This document shows, one piece after another, positions 43,670-52,258 of a DNA stretch of 64,000 nt. The notes beneath the pieces were generated by a model. That model had not been told where the DNA came from and did no database searches. It was given only the letters and a program-made list of their open reading frames with translations. The first letter of the stretch is position 1. Each line of letters starts with the position of its first letter. The position numbers and the translations under genes were made by a program. The stretch spans positions 1,798,001-1,862,000 of the forward strand of contig NZ_PGTY01000001.1 of the NCBI RefSeq assembly GCF_002797915.1, written 5' to 3'. This stretch comes from Yoonia maricola (GTDB lineage: Bacteria; Pseudomonadota; Alphaproteobacteria; Rhodobacterales; Rhodobacteraceae).

Positions 43670-44953
43670 ATGAAGACGACTTTCTTTGCCAACGCCCGCC
43701 TGATTGACCCGGTCGCCCTGACCGACGGGCCGGGTGCAATCCTGATCGAAGACGGCATTATCAAAGAGGTGTTAGACGCAGGTGCGACGCCCCCCAAATC
43801 CGCCAATGTCATCGATTGCGGCGGTCAGTGCCTTGCGCCCGGTATCATCGACATTGGCGTCAAAGTCTCTGAACCCGGCGAACGCCACAAGGAAAGCTTT
43901 CGCTCAGTCGGGGTGGCCGCAGCCGCGGGTGGCGTGACCACAATCGTCACACGCCCTGACACGCTGCCTGCCATCGACACACCGGAAACGCTTGAATTTG
44001 TCGAACGGCGCGCACAGGAAGACGCGCCTGTTCATGTTCTGCCCATGGCCGCCCTGACCAAAGGGCGCGAGGGGCGCGAGATGACCGAGATCGGCTTTTT
44101 GCAAGACGCAGGGGCCGTGGCCTTCACCGACTGCGACCGCGTTGTGACCAACACCAAGGTCTTCAGCCGTGCGCTGACCTACGCCCGCTCATTGGGTGCG
44201 CTGGTGATCGGGCACGTGCAGGAACCGGGATTGTCAGAAGGAGCCGCCGTCACCTCGGGCAAATTTGCGTCACTGCGCGGCCTGCCGGGTGTCAGCCCGA
44301 TGGCCGAACGCATGGCACTGGACCGCGATATCGCGCTGCTGGAGATGACCGGCGCGCGCTATCATGTGGACCAGATCACTACCGCGCGCGCCCTGCCCGC
44401 ACTGGAACGCGCCAAACGCAACGGGTTGCAGATTACCGCTGGTATCGGCGTGCACCACCTGACGCTGAACGAGCTGGACGTTGCCGACTATCGCACCTTC
44501 TTTAAACTCAAGCCACCTTTGCGCAGCGAAGATGACAGGGTCGCCGTGGTCCAAGCGGTCGCGGAAGGGCTGATCGACATCATCAGTTCGATGCACACGC
44601 CACAAGACGAGGAAAGCAAACGCTTACCATACGAAGAAGCCGCCAGCGGCGCGGTTGGTCTCGAAACACTGCTGCCCGCCGCCCTGCGCCTTTATCATGC
44701 TGAGATGATCGACCTACCCCGCCTGTTCCGCGCGATGTCTCTGAACCCCGCGCACCTGCTGGGGCTGACTGCAGGACGGTTGCAAGCGGAGGCCCCTGCC
44801 GATCTGGTCCTCTTTGACCCCGACGCGCCGTTCCAGCTTGACCGTGCGGCACTCTTGTCAAAATCTAAAAATACACCTTTTGATGGCGCACGCATGCAAG
44901 GCCGGATCCTTGGCACTTGGGTGAGCGGAGAACGCATCTGGGAGGGCGCATAA
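43670..44953 (+). CDS. pyrC: Dihydroorotase-like protein, probably the non-catalytic (pseudo-DHO) type
   Basis: A 427-residue amidohydrolase-fold protein in the pyrB operon. Canonical dihydroorotases have D-x-H-x-H near residue 61; here it is D61-I-G63-V-K65, so both His ligands are gone. The canonical TDHAPH loop reads SMHTPQ, with Met308 where the catalytic Asp should be. The rest of the fold (GVTTIVTRPDTLPAID, GIGVHHLTLNE, AVGLETLLPAALRLYH) is intact. In Pseudomonas and others such pseudo-dihydroorotases bind PyrB as a structural partner. A catalytic pyrC would then lie elsewhere in the genome. The TAA overlaps the plsY start. Confidence 0.85.
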   Translation: MKTTFFANARLIDPVALTDGPGAILIEDGIIKEVLDAGATPPKSANVIDCGGQCLAPGIIDIGVKVSEPGERHKESFRSVGVAAAAGGVTTIVTRPDTLPAIDTPETLEFVERRAQEDAPVHVLPMAALTKGREGREMTEIGFLQDAGAVAFTDCDRVVTNTKVFSRALTYARSLGALVIGHVQEPGLSEGAAVTSGKFASLRGLPGVSPMAERMALDRDIALLEMTGARYHVDQITTARALPALERAKRNGLQITAGIGVHHLTLNELDVADYRTFFKLKPPLRSEDDRVAVVQAVAEGLIDIISSMHTPQDEESKRLPYEEAASGAVGLETLLPAALRLYHAEMIDLPRLFRAMSLNPAHLLGLTAGRLQAEAPADLVLFDPDAPFQLDRAALLSKSKNTPFDGARMQGRILGTWVSGERIWEGA

Positions 44954-45564
44954 TGCCTGACATCGAAAGCACTTACCTGGTTTTGGCCCTCTGGGCCGTC
45001 ATCGGCTATCTGGCGGGATCCATCCCTACCGGGATGATTTTTGCGCGCCTCATGAACCTCGGCAATCTGCGAGAGATTGGATCAGGAAACATCGGGGCCA
45101 CCAATGTGCTGCGGACCGGGAACAAGAAAGCGGCGGCCCTGACCCTGCTTTTTGACGCGGCCAAAGGCGCAATTGTCGTGCTGATCGCCAGCCAACTCGC
45201 ATCAAAAGACGCAGCACAACTGGGCGGGCTCATGGCGTTCCTAGGCCATTGTTTCCCGGTCTGGCTGCGGTTTAAAGGGGGCAAAGGGGTTGCCACCTAC
45301 TTTGGCATCATGCTGGCCGTCAATTGGCAAATCGGCTTGATCGCCTGCGCCATCTGGCTCTTCGTCGCTGGGGTCTCGCGCTATTCGTCGCTCGCTGCCT
45401 TGGTTACAGCCGGGTGGATTCCGCTGGTTATCGGCTTCATCACAACAGGCGAGATGTTTCTTCTCTCGGCTGCGCTTTGCTTTCTGATCTACATCCGGCA
45501 CTGGGGCAACATCATGCGCCTGCGCAAAGGTGCCGAGACCAAGATCGGCGCAAAAAGCACCTGA
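44953..45564 (+). CDS. plsY: Glycerol-3-phosphate acyltransferase PlsY
   Basis: A 203-residue inner-membrane enzyme with about five helices that acylates glycerol 3-phosphate from acyl phosphate. The cytosolic motifs are SGNIGATNVLRT, GHCFPVWLRFKGGKGVAT and IRHWGNIMRLRKGAE, all present. It starts inside the stop of pyrC (TAATG). Placement at the end of a pyr operon is common in this order. Confidence 0.94.
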   Translation: MPDIESTYLVLALWAVIGYLAGSIPTGMIFARLMNLGNLREIGSGNIGATNVLRTGNKKAAALTLLFDAAKGAIVVLIASQLASKDAAQLGGLMAFLGHCFPVWLRFKGGKGVATYFGIMLAVNWQIGLIACAIWLFVAGVSRYSSLAALVTAGWIPLVIGFITTGEMFLLSAALCFLIYIRHWGNIMRLRKGAETKIGAKST

Positions 45565-45608
45565 ACGAAAGCACGCCGAATCTGCTTGACGTTTCGATAT
45601 ATCCTGTT

Positions 45609-45628
45609 ATTTCTGAAATTACAGAAAT
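45609..45628. promoter_or_regulatory. Inverted repeat (likely operator) before the GbsR/MarR gene
   Basis: ATTTCTG-AAATTA-CAGAAAT, seven-base arms with a six-base gap, 12 bases before the start codon. A -35-like TTGACG stands about 20 bases upstream. An almost identical dyad occurs at 46188-46205. Confidence 0.75.
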
Positions 45629-45640
45629 TTAGGAAATCAG

Positions 45641-46168
45641 ATGCAACTTACCGCAACCATGCAAGACTTTATCCTCCACTGGGGAGAAATGGGCACCAAA
45701 TGGGGGGTCAACCGGTCCGTCGCGCAAATCCATGCGCTTTTGCATCTGTCACCCAAACCAATGGCCGCGGATGAGATTTGTGAAGCGCTGAACCTTGCAA
45801 GGTCAAACGTATCAAACGGACTCAAGGAACTGCAAGCTTGGAAACTGGTCAGCATCAGCCGCGATCTGGGCGACCGGCGTGACAAGTTCCACTCCATCCG
45901 CGACATGTTCGACCTTGCGCATGTTGTGATCGAAGGCCGCCGCAACCGCGAATTTGCACCTACCATCGCAGCCCTCGAAAAGGTCGCAGCAAAAGCGCAG
46001 GACGATGCAACCCCACCCCAAGTCAAAGCACGCATGGCCGAGACGCTGGAAACCATGCAGATGTTCGACAAATGGTACATGGATGTCGCGCGACTACCCC
46101 GTGGGGTGCAAATGGCGGCGCTGAGACTTGGCGGCCGGATTGCACGGTTCCTGCCCAAATCAAACTGA
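45641..46168 (+). CDS. GbsR/MarR-family transcriptional regulator
   Basis: A 175-residue winged-helix protein. The DNA-binding part is KPMAADEICEALNLARSNVSNGLKELQAWKLV, preceded by WGVNRSVAQIHALLHLS as in the GbsR group, which responds to osmolytes or other ligands. It probably represses its own gene and the one behind it, as both have the same inverted repeat. The stop is followed by 27 bases and the next gene's site. Confidence 0.87.
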   Translation: MQLTATMQDFILHWGEMGTKWGVNRSVAQIHALLHLSPKPMAADEICEALNLARSNVSNGLKELQAWKLVSISRDLGDRRDKFHSIRDMFDLAHVVIEGRRNREFAPTIAALEKVAAKAQDDATPPQVKARMAETLETMQMFDKWYMDVARLPRGVQMAALRLGGRIARFLPKSN

Positions 46169-46187
46169 CCCTTTTTTTGATTAGGAG

Positions 46188-46205
46188 TTTCTGAAATGAC
46201 AGAAA
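46188..46205. promoter_or_regulatory. Second copy of the same operator, overlapping the next start codon
   Basis: TTTCTG-AAATGA-CAGAAA, six-base arms, same spacing as the copy at 45609. The ATG at 46196 is inside the gap, so a bound protein would block both polymerase and ribosome access. Confidence 0.75.
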
Positions 46206-46618
46206 TAACTGAAATACATAACCAAATACGCTATTCGGTCCATCCGACCGCCTTCGTCGCGGCACTCATCTGTGCGCCTCTTGCGGTCACCGCGCTGACG
46301 TTTTGGACCGTTCTTGGGTTGTTTGCTTTGCCATTCGGGATCCTCCCCTATTTGGTCATTGGCACACCCCTTCTGTTGTGGGCCGTAGGGCATATCAAAC
46401 CACGATTTGGGGCTTACGCGCTTCTTGGTTTAGCCGGGAACTTCATCATGGCCGCAGTGATCGGCATTGTGACTTTGGCAAACGGAAATATCGACCAAGC
46501 AAACGAAGCAATCGTGTTCTTTGCCGGTTTCGGTATGATCTTTGCCCCGCTCTATGGAGGTACCTTTGGATCACTTTATGCCAGCTTTCATCCAAACATC
46601 CGTATTCTCAGAACCTAA
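46196..46618 (+). CDS. Small membrane protein of unknown function
   Basis: A 140-residue protein starting MTEITEIHNQIRYSVHPTAF. Four helices follow: AALICAPLAVTALTFWTVLG, FGILPYLVIGTPLLLWAVG, AYALLGLAGNFIMAAVIGI and IVFFAGFGMIFAPLYGG. A TAGGAG site lies eight bases ahead, right in front of the operator. It is the likely target of the GbsR/MarR regulator. Confidence 0.7.
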   Translation: MTEITEIHNQIRYSVHPTAFVAALICAPLAVTALTFWTVLGLFALPFGILPYLVIGTPLLLWAVGHIKPRFGAYALLGLAGNFIMAAVIGIVTLANGNIDQANEAIVFFAGFGMIFAPLYGGTFGSLYASFHPNIRILRT

Positions 46619-46632
46619 CGAAAGGACATAAA

Positions 46633-46977
46633 ATGCCACTTCTCTTTACCGCCTTCTTCTTTGTGACCGCCTGCGCACTGGCGGGCCTGTCATACATGAT
46701 TTTTCGCATTGGTGAGGCACTGTCAGACTGTCCAGCAACCGGACGCGCGGCAAGGGCCGGGTCTTTGACCATCGTGACCGGTTTTATAGCCATTGGCACC
46801 GGTGCGGTGATGATCATCGCCGCAGGCATCTTTATGACCTTGGCAGGTATCAATGTTGAAACTGTCTTGGCAGCAATCGGCGTGTCGCTTCTTGGTCTTG
46901 GTTTGGGCTTCACCCACGCCATCGCAACCTTGCGCGATGTCGTCGCGCAGGCAGCAGCCCGTTCAGAGGCCGCCTAG
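46633..46977 (+). CDS. Small membrane protein of unknown function
   Basis: A 114-residue protein with three helices (LLFTAFFFVTACALAGLSYM; GSLTIVTGFIAIGTGAVMII; TVLAAIGVSLLGLGLGFTH) and a polar tail. AAAGGACAT precedes the ATG. It is 14 bases after the previous gene and ends at the terminator at 46985. The pair probably forms one unit with the regulator. Confidence 0.65.
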   Translation: MPLLFTAFFFVTACALAGLSYMIFRIGEALSDCPATGRAARAGSLTIVTGFIAIGTGAVMIIAAGIFMTLAGINVETVLAAIGVSLLGLGLGFTHAIATLRDVVAQAAARSEAA

Positions 46978-46984
46978 ATCAATG

Positions 46985-47008
46985 CACCCCGGAGGCAACT
47001 CCGGGGTG
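46985..47008. terminator. Stem-loop between convergent genes
   Basis: CACCCCGGAG-GCAA-CTCCGGGGTG, a perfect ten-base stem with a GNRA-type loop. It lies between a rightward membrane gene (ending 46977) and the leftward gshA (ending 47015). There is no T run, so it may stop transcription in both directions with help or only protect the RNA ends. Confidence 0.75.
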
Positions 47009-47014
47009 TAATCC

Positions 47015-48385
47015 TCAATAGCTGTACTCGCTATAAATCCGCTGCAGATCACCGCCCCAATCACCGTGGTAGTGATCCAGCAACTCATCCGCTGGCGTCT
47101 TCCCGCTCTCAATCGTCTCATGCAGCGCATTCAGGAAATGCGTCTCATCCGCGATCAGGCCGCCCGCACCGGGCATTGCACGTGCCTTCAACCCGGCCTC
47201 TGAAATTGCCACAACCTCGCGCGCAAGATCGTGCATGTTGATCCCATCAACCTGCGCCTGTAACCCATCGACAGACGCTGCCACCCGCAACGCCTCGCGC
47301 TGTTCCGCCGTCCAGCCTTTGCACAGGTCCCACGCCGCGTCCAAAGCCGCCTGATCATACATCAGCCCGACCCAAAACGCAGGCAGCGCGCACAAGCGGC
47401 GCCAAGGGCCGCCATCGGCCCCGCGCATTTCTATAAACTGTTTCACACGCGCTTCGGGGAACACGGTCGTCAGATGATCCGCCCAATCCGACAACAGTGG
47501 CTTTTCACCCGGCAGTGCGGGCAGTTCCCCTTTCAGGAAATCCCGAAAAGACATGCCCAGCGCGTCGACATATTTGCCATCGCGGTAGACAAAATACATC
47601 GGCACATCGAGGACCCATTGCACCCACGCCTCAAACCCGAAGCCTTCGTCGAAGACGAAGGGCACCATGCCGGTACGGTCTGCATCGAGATCGCGCCAAA
47701 TGCGCGACCGCCATGATTTATGGCCATTCACCTGACCTTCAAAGAACGGGGAATTGGCGAACAGGGCGGCGGCCACAGGCTGCAATGCAATTGCCACGCG
47801 CATTTTCTGCACCATATCGGCCTCGGACCCGAAATCGAGGTTCACTTGCACCGTGCAAGTTCGGCGCATCATCGCCGTGCCCATCGTGCCCACTTTTTCC
47901 ATGTAGTTGTTCATCAACTTGTAGCGGCCCTTGGGCATCAGCGGCATCTGCTCATGCGTCCATTCGGGGGCGGCACCAAGGCCGATAAACTTCACGCCAA
48001 TCTCATCAGAGACCGACTTCACCTCGGCCAGATGCACGTTTACCTCATCGCAGGTCTGGTGAATGGTCTCTAGCGGGGCACCCGACAATTCCAGCGCCCC
48101 ACCCGGTTCAAGGCTCACGTTGGCGCCATCTTTGGTCAGGCCAATGATTTTGCCCTCTTCCTCAACGCGGTCCCAACCGAAACGGCCCTCAAGCCCTTCC
48201 AGCACAGCCTTGATGGAACGTTCACCTTCATAGGGCAGCGGCAATAGACTATCCTGACAAAACCCGAACTTTTCGTGCTCGGTCCCGATGCGCCAGTCGG
48301 CCTTAGGCTTGCACCCTTTGGACAGCACCTCGGCTAGCTGATCATGATGTTCGATAGGGCCGCCGCCGGATTGAGGGATAGACAT
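47015..48385 (-). CDS. gshA: Glutamate-cysteine ligase
   Basis: A 456-residue enzyme of the plant/alphaproteobacterial GCS2 class, first step of glutathione synthesis. KADWRIGTEHEKFGF (N-terminal substrate-binding strand), SLEPGGALELSGAP, MRRTCTVQVNLDFGSE, FIEMRGADGGPW are typical. The start at 48385 (MSIPQSGGGPIEHHDQL) is preferred; an in-frame ATG at 48439 would overlap little. Separate from gshB, which is not here. Confidence 0.93.
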   Translation of the reverse strand: MSIPQSGGGPIEHHDQLAEVLSKGCKPKADWRIGTEHEKFGFCQDSLLPLPYEGERSIKAVLEGLEGRFGWDRVEEEGKIIGLTKDGANVSLEPGGALELSGAPLETIHQTCDEVNVHLAEVKSVSDEIGVKFIGLGAAPEWTHEQMPLMPKGRYKLMNNYMEKVGTMGTAMMRRTCTVQVNLDFGSEADMVQKMRVAIALQPVAAALFANSPFFEGQVNGHKSWRSRIWRDLDADRTGMVPFVFDEGFGFEAWVQWVLDVPMYFVYRDGKYVDALGMSFRDFLKGELPALPGEKPLLSDWADHLTTVFPEARVKQFIEMRGADGGPWRRLCALPAFWVGLMYDQAALDAAWDLCKGWTAEQREALRVAASVDGLQAQVDGINMHDLAREVVAISEAGLKARAMPGAGGLIADETHFLNALHETIESGKTPADELLDHYHGDWGGDLQRIYSEYSY

Positions 48386-48442
48386 GCGCGCTGCGCTCCG
48401 CTGTTGAATAGGTCTTATCGGTGACCTGCCCGAAGGCATGTG

Positions 48443-48961
48443 TCAATGCAAGAGCGGCTTGACACGGCTCCATACGGTGACGCGCGCATCAGGTGTGTGT
48501 GAAAGCACATCCAGCACGGTGTTCGTTTTGATGTCTGGCAAGGCCGCGAAAACATCGAACAGGTCCTCGGCACCTTTGGCATTGATCGGGATGGTCAGAA
48601 CTTGACCCTCGATACTGGTCAAAACCCAGCTGGGGTCGGGATAGCTGGTCGGATCGATCTCAAGCTTGCTCAGGTCAGCCACATCAATAATACCACCATC
48701 AAGCGGGCCAAAATACGCCAGGCGACGCTCACGGATTTGAACCACACCGGGACCGTCGCCATCTTGGGCAAAGCGGGCACGCTGAATGGCCGCGACACCC
48801 CAGCCTATGCCGATGGCGCAGAAGATATACCCTAACCAGACGTTGATACCGACGCCCGTCGCGGCCCACCAAATGCCCAGAATGAGCACGACACACGCCA
48901 TCAAAACCTCGCGCCAGCGCCAGAAAAATGCGCGTACTTCGGGACGCAAGAAATCACCCAT
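48443..48961 (-). CDS. Unknown membrane protein
   Basis: A 172-residue protein: two N-terminal helices (LMACVVLILGIWWAATG, VWLGYIFCAIGIGWGVAAI) and a soluble domain (VQIRERRLAYFGPLDGGIIDVADL) that resembles a PH-like strand-rich fold. It is translated after the acetyltransferase with an eight-base overlap. Function unknown. Confidence 0.7.
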   Translation of the reverse strand: MGDFLRPEVRAFFWRWREVLMACVVLILGIWWAATGVGINVWLGYIFCAIGIGWGVAAIQRARFAQDGDGPGVVQIRERRLAYFGPLDGGIIDVADLSKLEIDPTSYPDPSWVLTSIEGQVLTIPINAKGAEDLFDVFAALPDIKTNTVLDVLSHTPDARVTVWSRVKPLLH

Positions 48962-49793
48962 AGATCACCTGTGGTTCCTGATAGAAAAGAATGGTGTAGT
49001 CGCCCGTGCGCCTAAACCCAATTGCCTCATAGGCTTTGCATGCTTGGGGCGAGGCGGCGAATAGAATTGCGCGTTCGACGCCATCCGCCTGCGCCTCTTG
49101 GAGATGCATCGCCACCGCCCGCCTCGCCAATCCGCGCGACCTGTCCGCTGGTGGTGTATAGACAGCACCAATCTGCACCGCCTCTGGCAGCGTCGCGTTA
49201 AACCCCGTCATCGCCATCGGAGTGTCGCCTTCGTAAAGCACCCTGTGGGTGTCAGCGGCGATAAAACTGTCCACGTCATCCTTGGCCTTCTGTTTAGGAT
49301 CCTCCCCCGGCATTGGCAGGGCTTCCTTTAGATAAGCACAGCGCCATGCAATGATAAGGTCACGCGGCGCGTCCGTAAGTGGACGCAAGGTAAACCCAGT
49401 GCAGTCGGGCACCAGCATGTCCTTGAGCGGCAACTCATAAAGCGGTTCTTCCACGTCCAGCCCACCATGGGCGGGCAGCCCCAAGACGTTGCGCAATTCT
49501 GCAATCTGTTCCGCGTCCCCCAACATGCCTTTGACAGCCTTCCCGGTCAGAATTGTTTTCACATCACCCCAAACCCGATTTGGGCATTGCGGGAAAAGGG
49601 CGCCTTCGTCAGACAGGGGCAAAAGATCAACGATCTCACCTGCCTCCCACCTGACCCAAAACTGCATGGCGCGCGAATGCCCGCCGGACATGCCATAGCG
49701 GCGCAGGTTTGCCAGCGGAAACATCGAGGTTGCGATATGGGCCTTCAAGAACGCCTCGATAGCGGGCCGGTCTTGCAAGGTAGCGCGGATCAT
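48954..49793 (-). CDS. GNAT-family acetyltransferase
   Basis: A 279-residue protein from the ATG at 49793. The N-terminal half (IRATLQDRPAIEAFLKAHIATSMFPLANLR) is a variant GNAT-like domain; the C-terminal half has the acetyl-CoA loop in PPADRSRGLARRAVAMHLQEA and the end KAYEAIGFRRTGDY. Substrate unknown. It overlaps both neighbours on the same strand, so it is in the operon running from rsmE downward. Confidence 0.83.
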   Translation of the reverse strand: MIRATLQDRPAIEAFLKAHIATSMFPLANLRRYGMSGGHSRAMQFWVRWEAGEIVDLLPLSDEGALFPQCPNRVWGDVKTILTGKAVKGMLGDAEQIAELRNVLGLPAHGGLDVEEPLYELPLKDMLVPDCTGFTLRPLTDAPRDLIIAWRCAYLKEALPMPGEDPKQKAKDDVDSFIAADTHRVLYEGDTPMAMTGFNATLPEAVQIGAVYTPPADRSRGLARRAVAMHLQEAQADGVERAILFAASPQACKAYEAIGFRRTGDYTILFYQEPQVIYG

Positions 49794-50506
49794 TTGCCAT
49801 CCTCTTGGTCCAAGGGATGCCACCCAAGGCCGTCACTGTCATCGCGTGGCAGGCTATAGGGGGCAGGTTCAAACCGCGGCGTCATTTCGGTAAAGTCGTG
49901 GATCAGTTCCAAATCAAAACCCACGGTCCGGTAAAGGCGCCCACCTTGCACCTCATAGCGATCAAAGGCGTCATGCTGCGGTGCAGGTGCCCCCGCCAGC
50001 AGACGTTCGCGCAGCGCTTTGGTTAAAGGGGCGGGCTGGCCGTTCTTCAGACGCAGGCCAGTGCGACAGTCCTTGTTGACCTTGCCACTGACAACCTGAT
50101 GCAAACCCGTCGCGCGCCCGATAATATCTGAAACCTCCATCGATGCATGCAATTGGTAGTGGGTGTTATCCAGAAACCAACCGCCACTGCGCCAGAAGTG
50201 ATCTTGGGGAAAAAGGGCGAGTGCGGTGAACCAGGGGGCCTGCGAAACAACGGTATATTGCGCGCCCGCACGCTGATTTGGGTCGGCATTATGGACTGCG
50301 TAAATAAAGTGCTTGCCATCAGGTGAAAGCGCGCAGTCCTCGACCCGCAGCGACTTGCGTAGCCATTGCCCTTGGGTGAAGGTATCAGTTGCCCGATCCC
50401 AACCAATCAGGTTGTAAAGTTTCATGCCCGCCCGGCGCAAAATCAGTGCCTGCTCATTTTCAGTGGCAAAGAACAAATACAAACGCAGGAGCGGGGCCGT
50501 GCTCAT
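49790..50506 (-). CDS. Unknown protein, downstream of rsmE
   Basis: A 238-residue protein from the ATG at 50506, which overlaps the rsmE stop (ATGA). It has LYLFFATENEQALILRRAGMKLYN, then HFIYAVHNADPN and RTVGFDLELIHDFTEM. No signal peptide. I do not recognise a domain, although the repeated short strands could belong to a beta-propeller-like or WD-type fold. Unknown role. Confidence 0.65.
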   Translation of the reverse strand: MSTAPLLRLYLFFATENEQALILRRAGMKLYNLIGWDRATDTFTQGQWLRKSLRVEDCALSPDGKHFIYAVHNADPNQRAGAQYTVVSQAPWFTALALFPQDHFWRSGGWFLDNTHYQLHASMEVSDIIGRATGLHQVVSGKVNKDCRTGLRLKNGQPAPLTKALRERLLAGAPAPQHDAFDRYEVQGGRLYRTVGFDLELIHDFTEMTPRFEPAPYSLPRDDSDGLGWHPLDQEDGK

Positions 50507-51225
50507 CCCCAATCGCCCAATGCCTGCTGCCAAACGGTCAACGCTGCCACAGCCGCCGTATCCGCGCGCAAAATCCGCGGGCCAAGGCTGACCGGATGCG
50601 CATAAGGCAACCCGCGCAGCCGGTCCCGCTCGGCTGGCGAAAACCCTCCTTCTGGCCCGACCAAGATCGCCCATGGTCCTGCGATATCCGGCAACCCAAC
50701 AGGATCACCGATCAAAACTTCGTCACAAAACATCAACTGCCGGTCGTCTGGCCAGTCTGCCAAAACCCGGTCCAACCGTGCCAAATCATTCACAGGAGGC
50801 ACAAACGTCCCTCCGCATTGCTCTGCCGCCTCAACCGCATGAGCCTGTAATTTATCCTGCCTGATCCGATTGGCGCTCTGGGTGAAATCCGTCTGCACAG
50901 GCATCACCCGCCGCACACCCATTTCCACCGCTTTTTCAACGATAAAGGCCGTCCGCTCTTTGCGGATAGGTGCGAAGAGCAGCCATAAATCCGGGGGCAT
51001 CTGCAAAGCGGCCGTCTGCTCGGAGCAGGTCAAAACACCACCCTTCTTGCTGGCCTTTACGACCTCTGCATCCCACTCACCATCCGCGCCGTTAATCAGC
51101 GACACCACGGTGCCTTCACCCAATCGCATCACCCCGAAAAGATAATGCGCCTGCTCCCGCGACAGCGGAACCGATTGCCCTTCCCCCAGCGGGTGATCTA
51201 CATAAAGCCGAACCTTGGATGCCAT
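50503..51225 (-). CDS. rsmE: 16S rRNA (uracil(1498)-N3)-methyltransferase RsmE
   Basis: A 240-residue SPOUT methyltransferase that methylates U1498 of 16S rRNA. The PUA-like N domain (LSREQAHYLFGVMRLGEG) precedes the knotted SAM site: LLFAPIRKERTAFIVEKAVEMGV, WAILVGPEGGFSPAERDRL and VSLGPRILRADTA. I use the ATG at 51225 (MASKVRLYVDHP); an alternative ATG at 51237 is part of a CATATG shared with the ubiA side. Confidence 0.93.
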   Translation of the reverse strand: MASKVRLYVDHPLGEGQSVPLSREQAHYLFGVMRLGEGTVVSLINGADGEWDAEVVKASKKGGVLTCSEQTAALQMPPDLWLLFAPIRKERTAFIVEKAVEMGVRRVMPVQTDFTQSANRIRQDKLQAHAVEAAEQCGGTFVPPVNDLARLDRVLADWPDDRQLMFCDEVLIGDPVGLPDIAGPWAILVGPEGGFSPAERDRLRGLPYAHPVSLGPRILRADTAAVAALTVWQQALGDWG

Positions 51226-51237
51226 GAAGCGGACCAT

Positions 51238-52203
51238 ATGACCGAAGATGCCGAAGTGCCAGAGCCTGCGGGTGTCGTTGCAGACGCCGTAAAGGACAAT
51301 TGGGTTGATCGGTTTGCACCTGCTTTCAGCCGCCCCTACCTGCGTCTCAGCCGGGCGGACCGGCCCATTGGTACGTGGCTGCTTTATGCGCCCTGCCTAT
51401 GGGGGTTGGCGCTCGCAATGCTGGCCACTGACAGTTATGGGCCAAGCGATGCTTGGATCATCATCGGCTGCGGTATCGGCGCTTTCCTGATGCGCGGCGC
51501 AGGCTGCACATGGAATGATATCAGCGACCGAGATATCGACGGATCAGTCGAACGCACCCGCTCGCGGCCTATCCCGGCAGGACACGTCACAGTACGCGGT
51601 GCGCTGATCTGGATGGTCGTGCAGGCCCTTCTTGCCTTTTTGATCCTGATCTCCTTCCCCGCCACCGCCATCGCCCTCGGCATCCTCGCGCTGGTACCTG
51701 TCGCGATCTACCCCTTCGCCAAACGGTTCACATGGTGGCCACAATTATTCCTTGGACTGGCGTTCAACTGGGGGGCACTGCTGGCATGGGCAGCCCATAC
51801 CAACAACATCGGTCCAGTGCCTATCGTACTCTATTGCGCAGGGATCGCATGGACGCTGTTCTATGACACGATCTATGCGCACCAAGACGCCGAAGACGAT
51901 GCGCTGATCGGAGTGAAATCCACCGCAAGGCTTTTTGGCGAAGACAGCCGGAAATGGCTGCGTTTCTTCCTCACCGTCACAATCGTTCTTTTTGGGCTTG
52001 CGGTCCTGCTTGCCGCCTCAGAACGCTCACCATTGTCGCTGGTCATCGCCATCGGCGGGCCTTGGGCGCTGGGATGGCATCTGACATGGCAGCTTACCAA
52101 GTTCGACCCCGAAGACGGTGATGGATTGCTGAAGATATTCCGTTCAAACCGAGATGCCGGGCTGATCCCTTTGCCATTTTTCGCCTTAGCCTTTTTGGTG
52201 TGA
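51238..52203 (+). CDS. ubiA: 4-hydroxybenzoate octaprenyltransferase (UbiA)
   Basis: A 321-residue membrane enzyme of ubiquinone synthesis with eight to nine helices. The two Asp-rich motifs are NDISDRDIDGSVERTRSRP and DTIYAHQDAEDD. It has an extra N-terminal stretch of about 40 residues. The start lies only 12 bases from the divergent rsmE start, so promoter elements of each gene must lie inside the other's coding region. Confidence 0.93.
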   Translation: MTEDAEVPEPAGVVADAVKDNWVDRFAPAFSRPYLRLSRADRPIGTWLLYAPCLWGLALAMLATDSYGPSDAWIIIGCGIGAFLMRGAGCTWNDISDRDIDGSVERTRSRPIPAGHVTVRGALIWMVVQALLAFLILISFPATAIALGILALVPVAIYPFAKRFTWWPQLFLGLAFNWGALLAWAAHTNNIGPVPIVLYCAGIAWTLFYDTIYAHQDAEDDALIGVKSTARLFGEDSRKWLRFFLTVTIVLFGLAVLLAASERSPLSLVIAIGGPWALGWHLTWQLTKFDPEDGDGLLKIFRSNRDAGLIPLPFFALAFLV

Positions 52204-52258
52204 TTGAACACCGCCGCTGCTGGGCCTATGCAATGGTCCAATCAACTTTTGGAACCTC

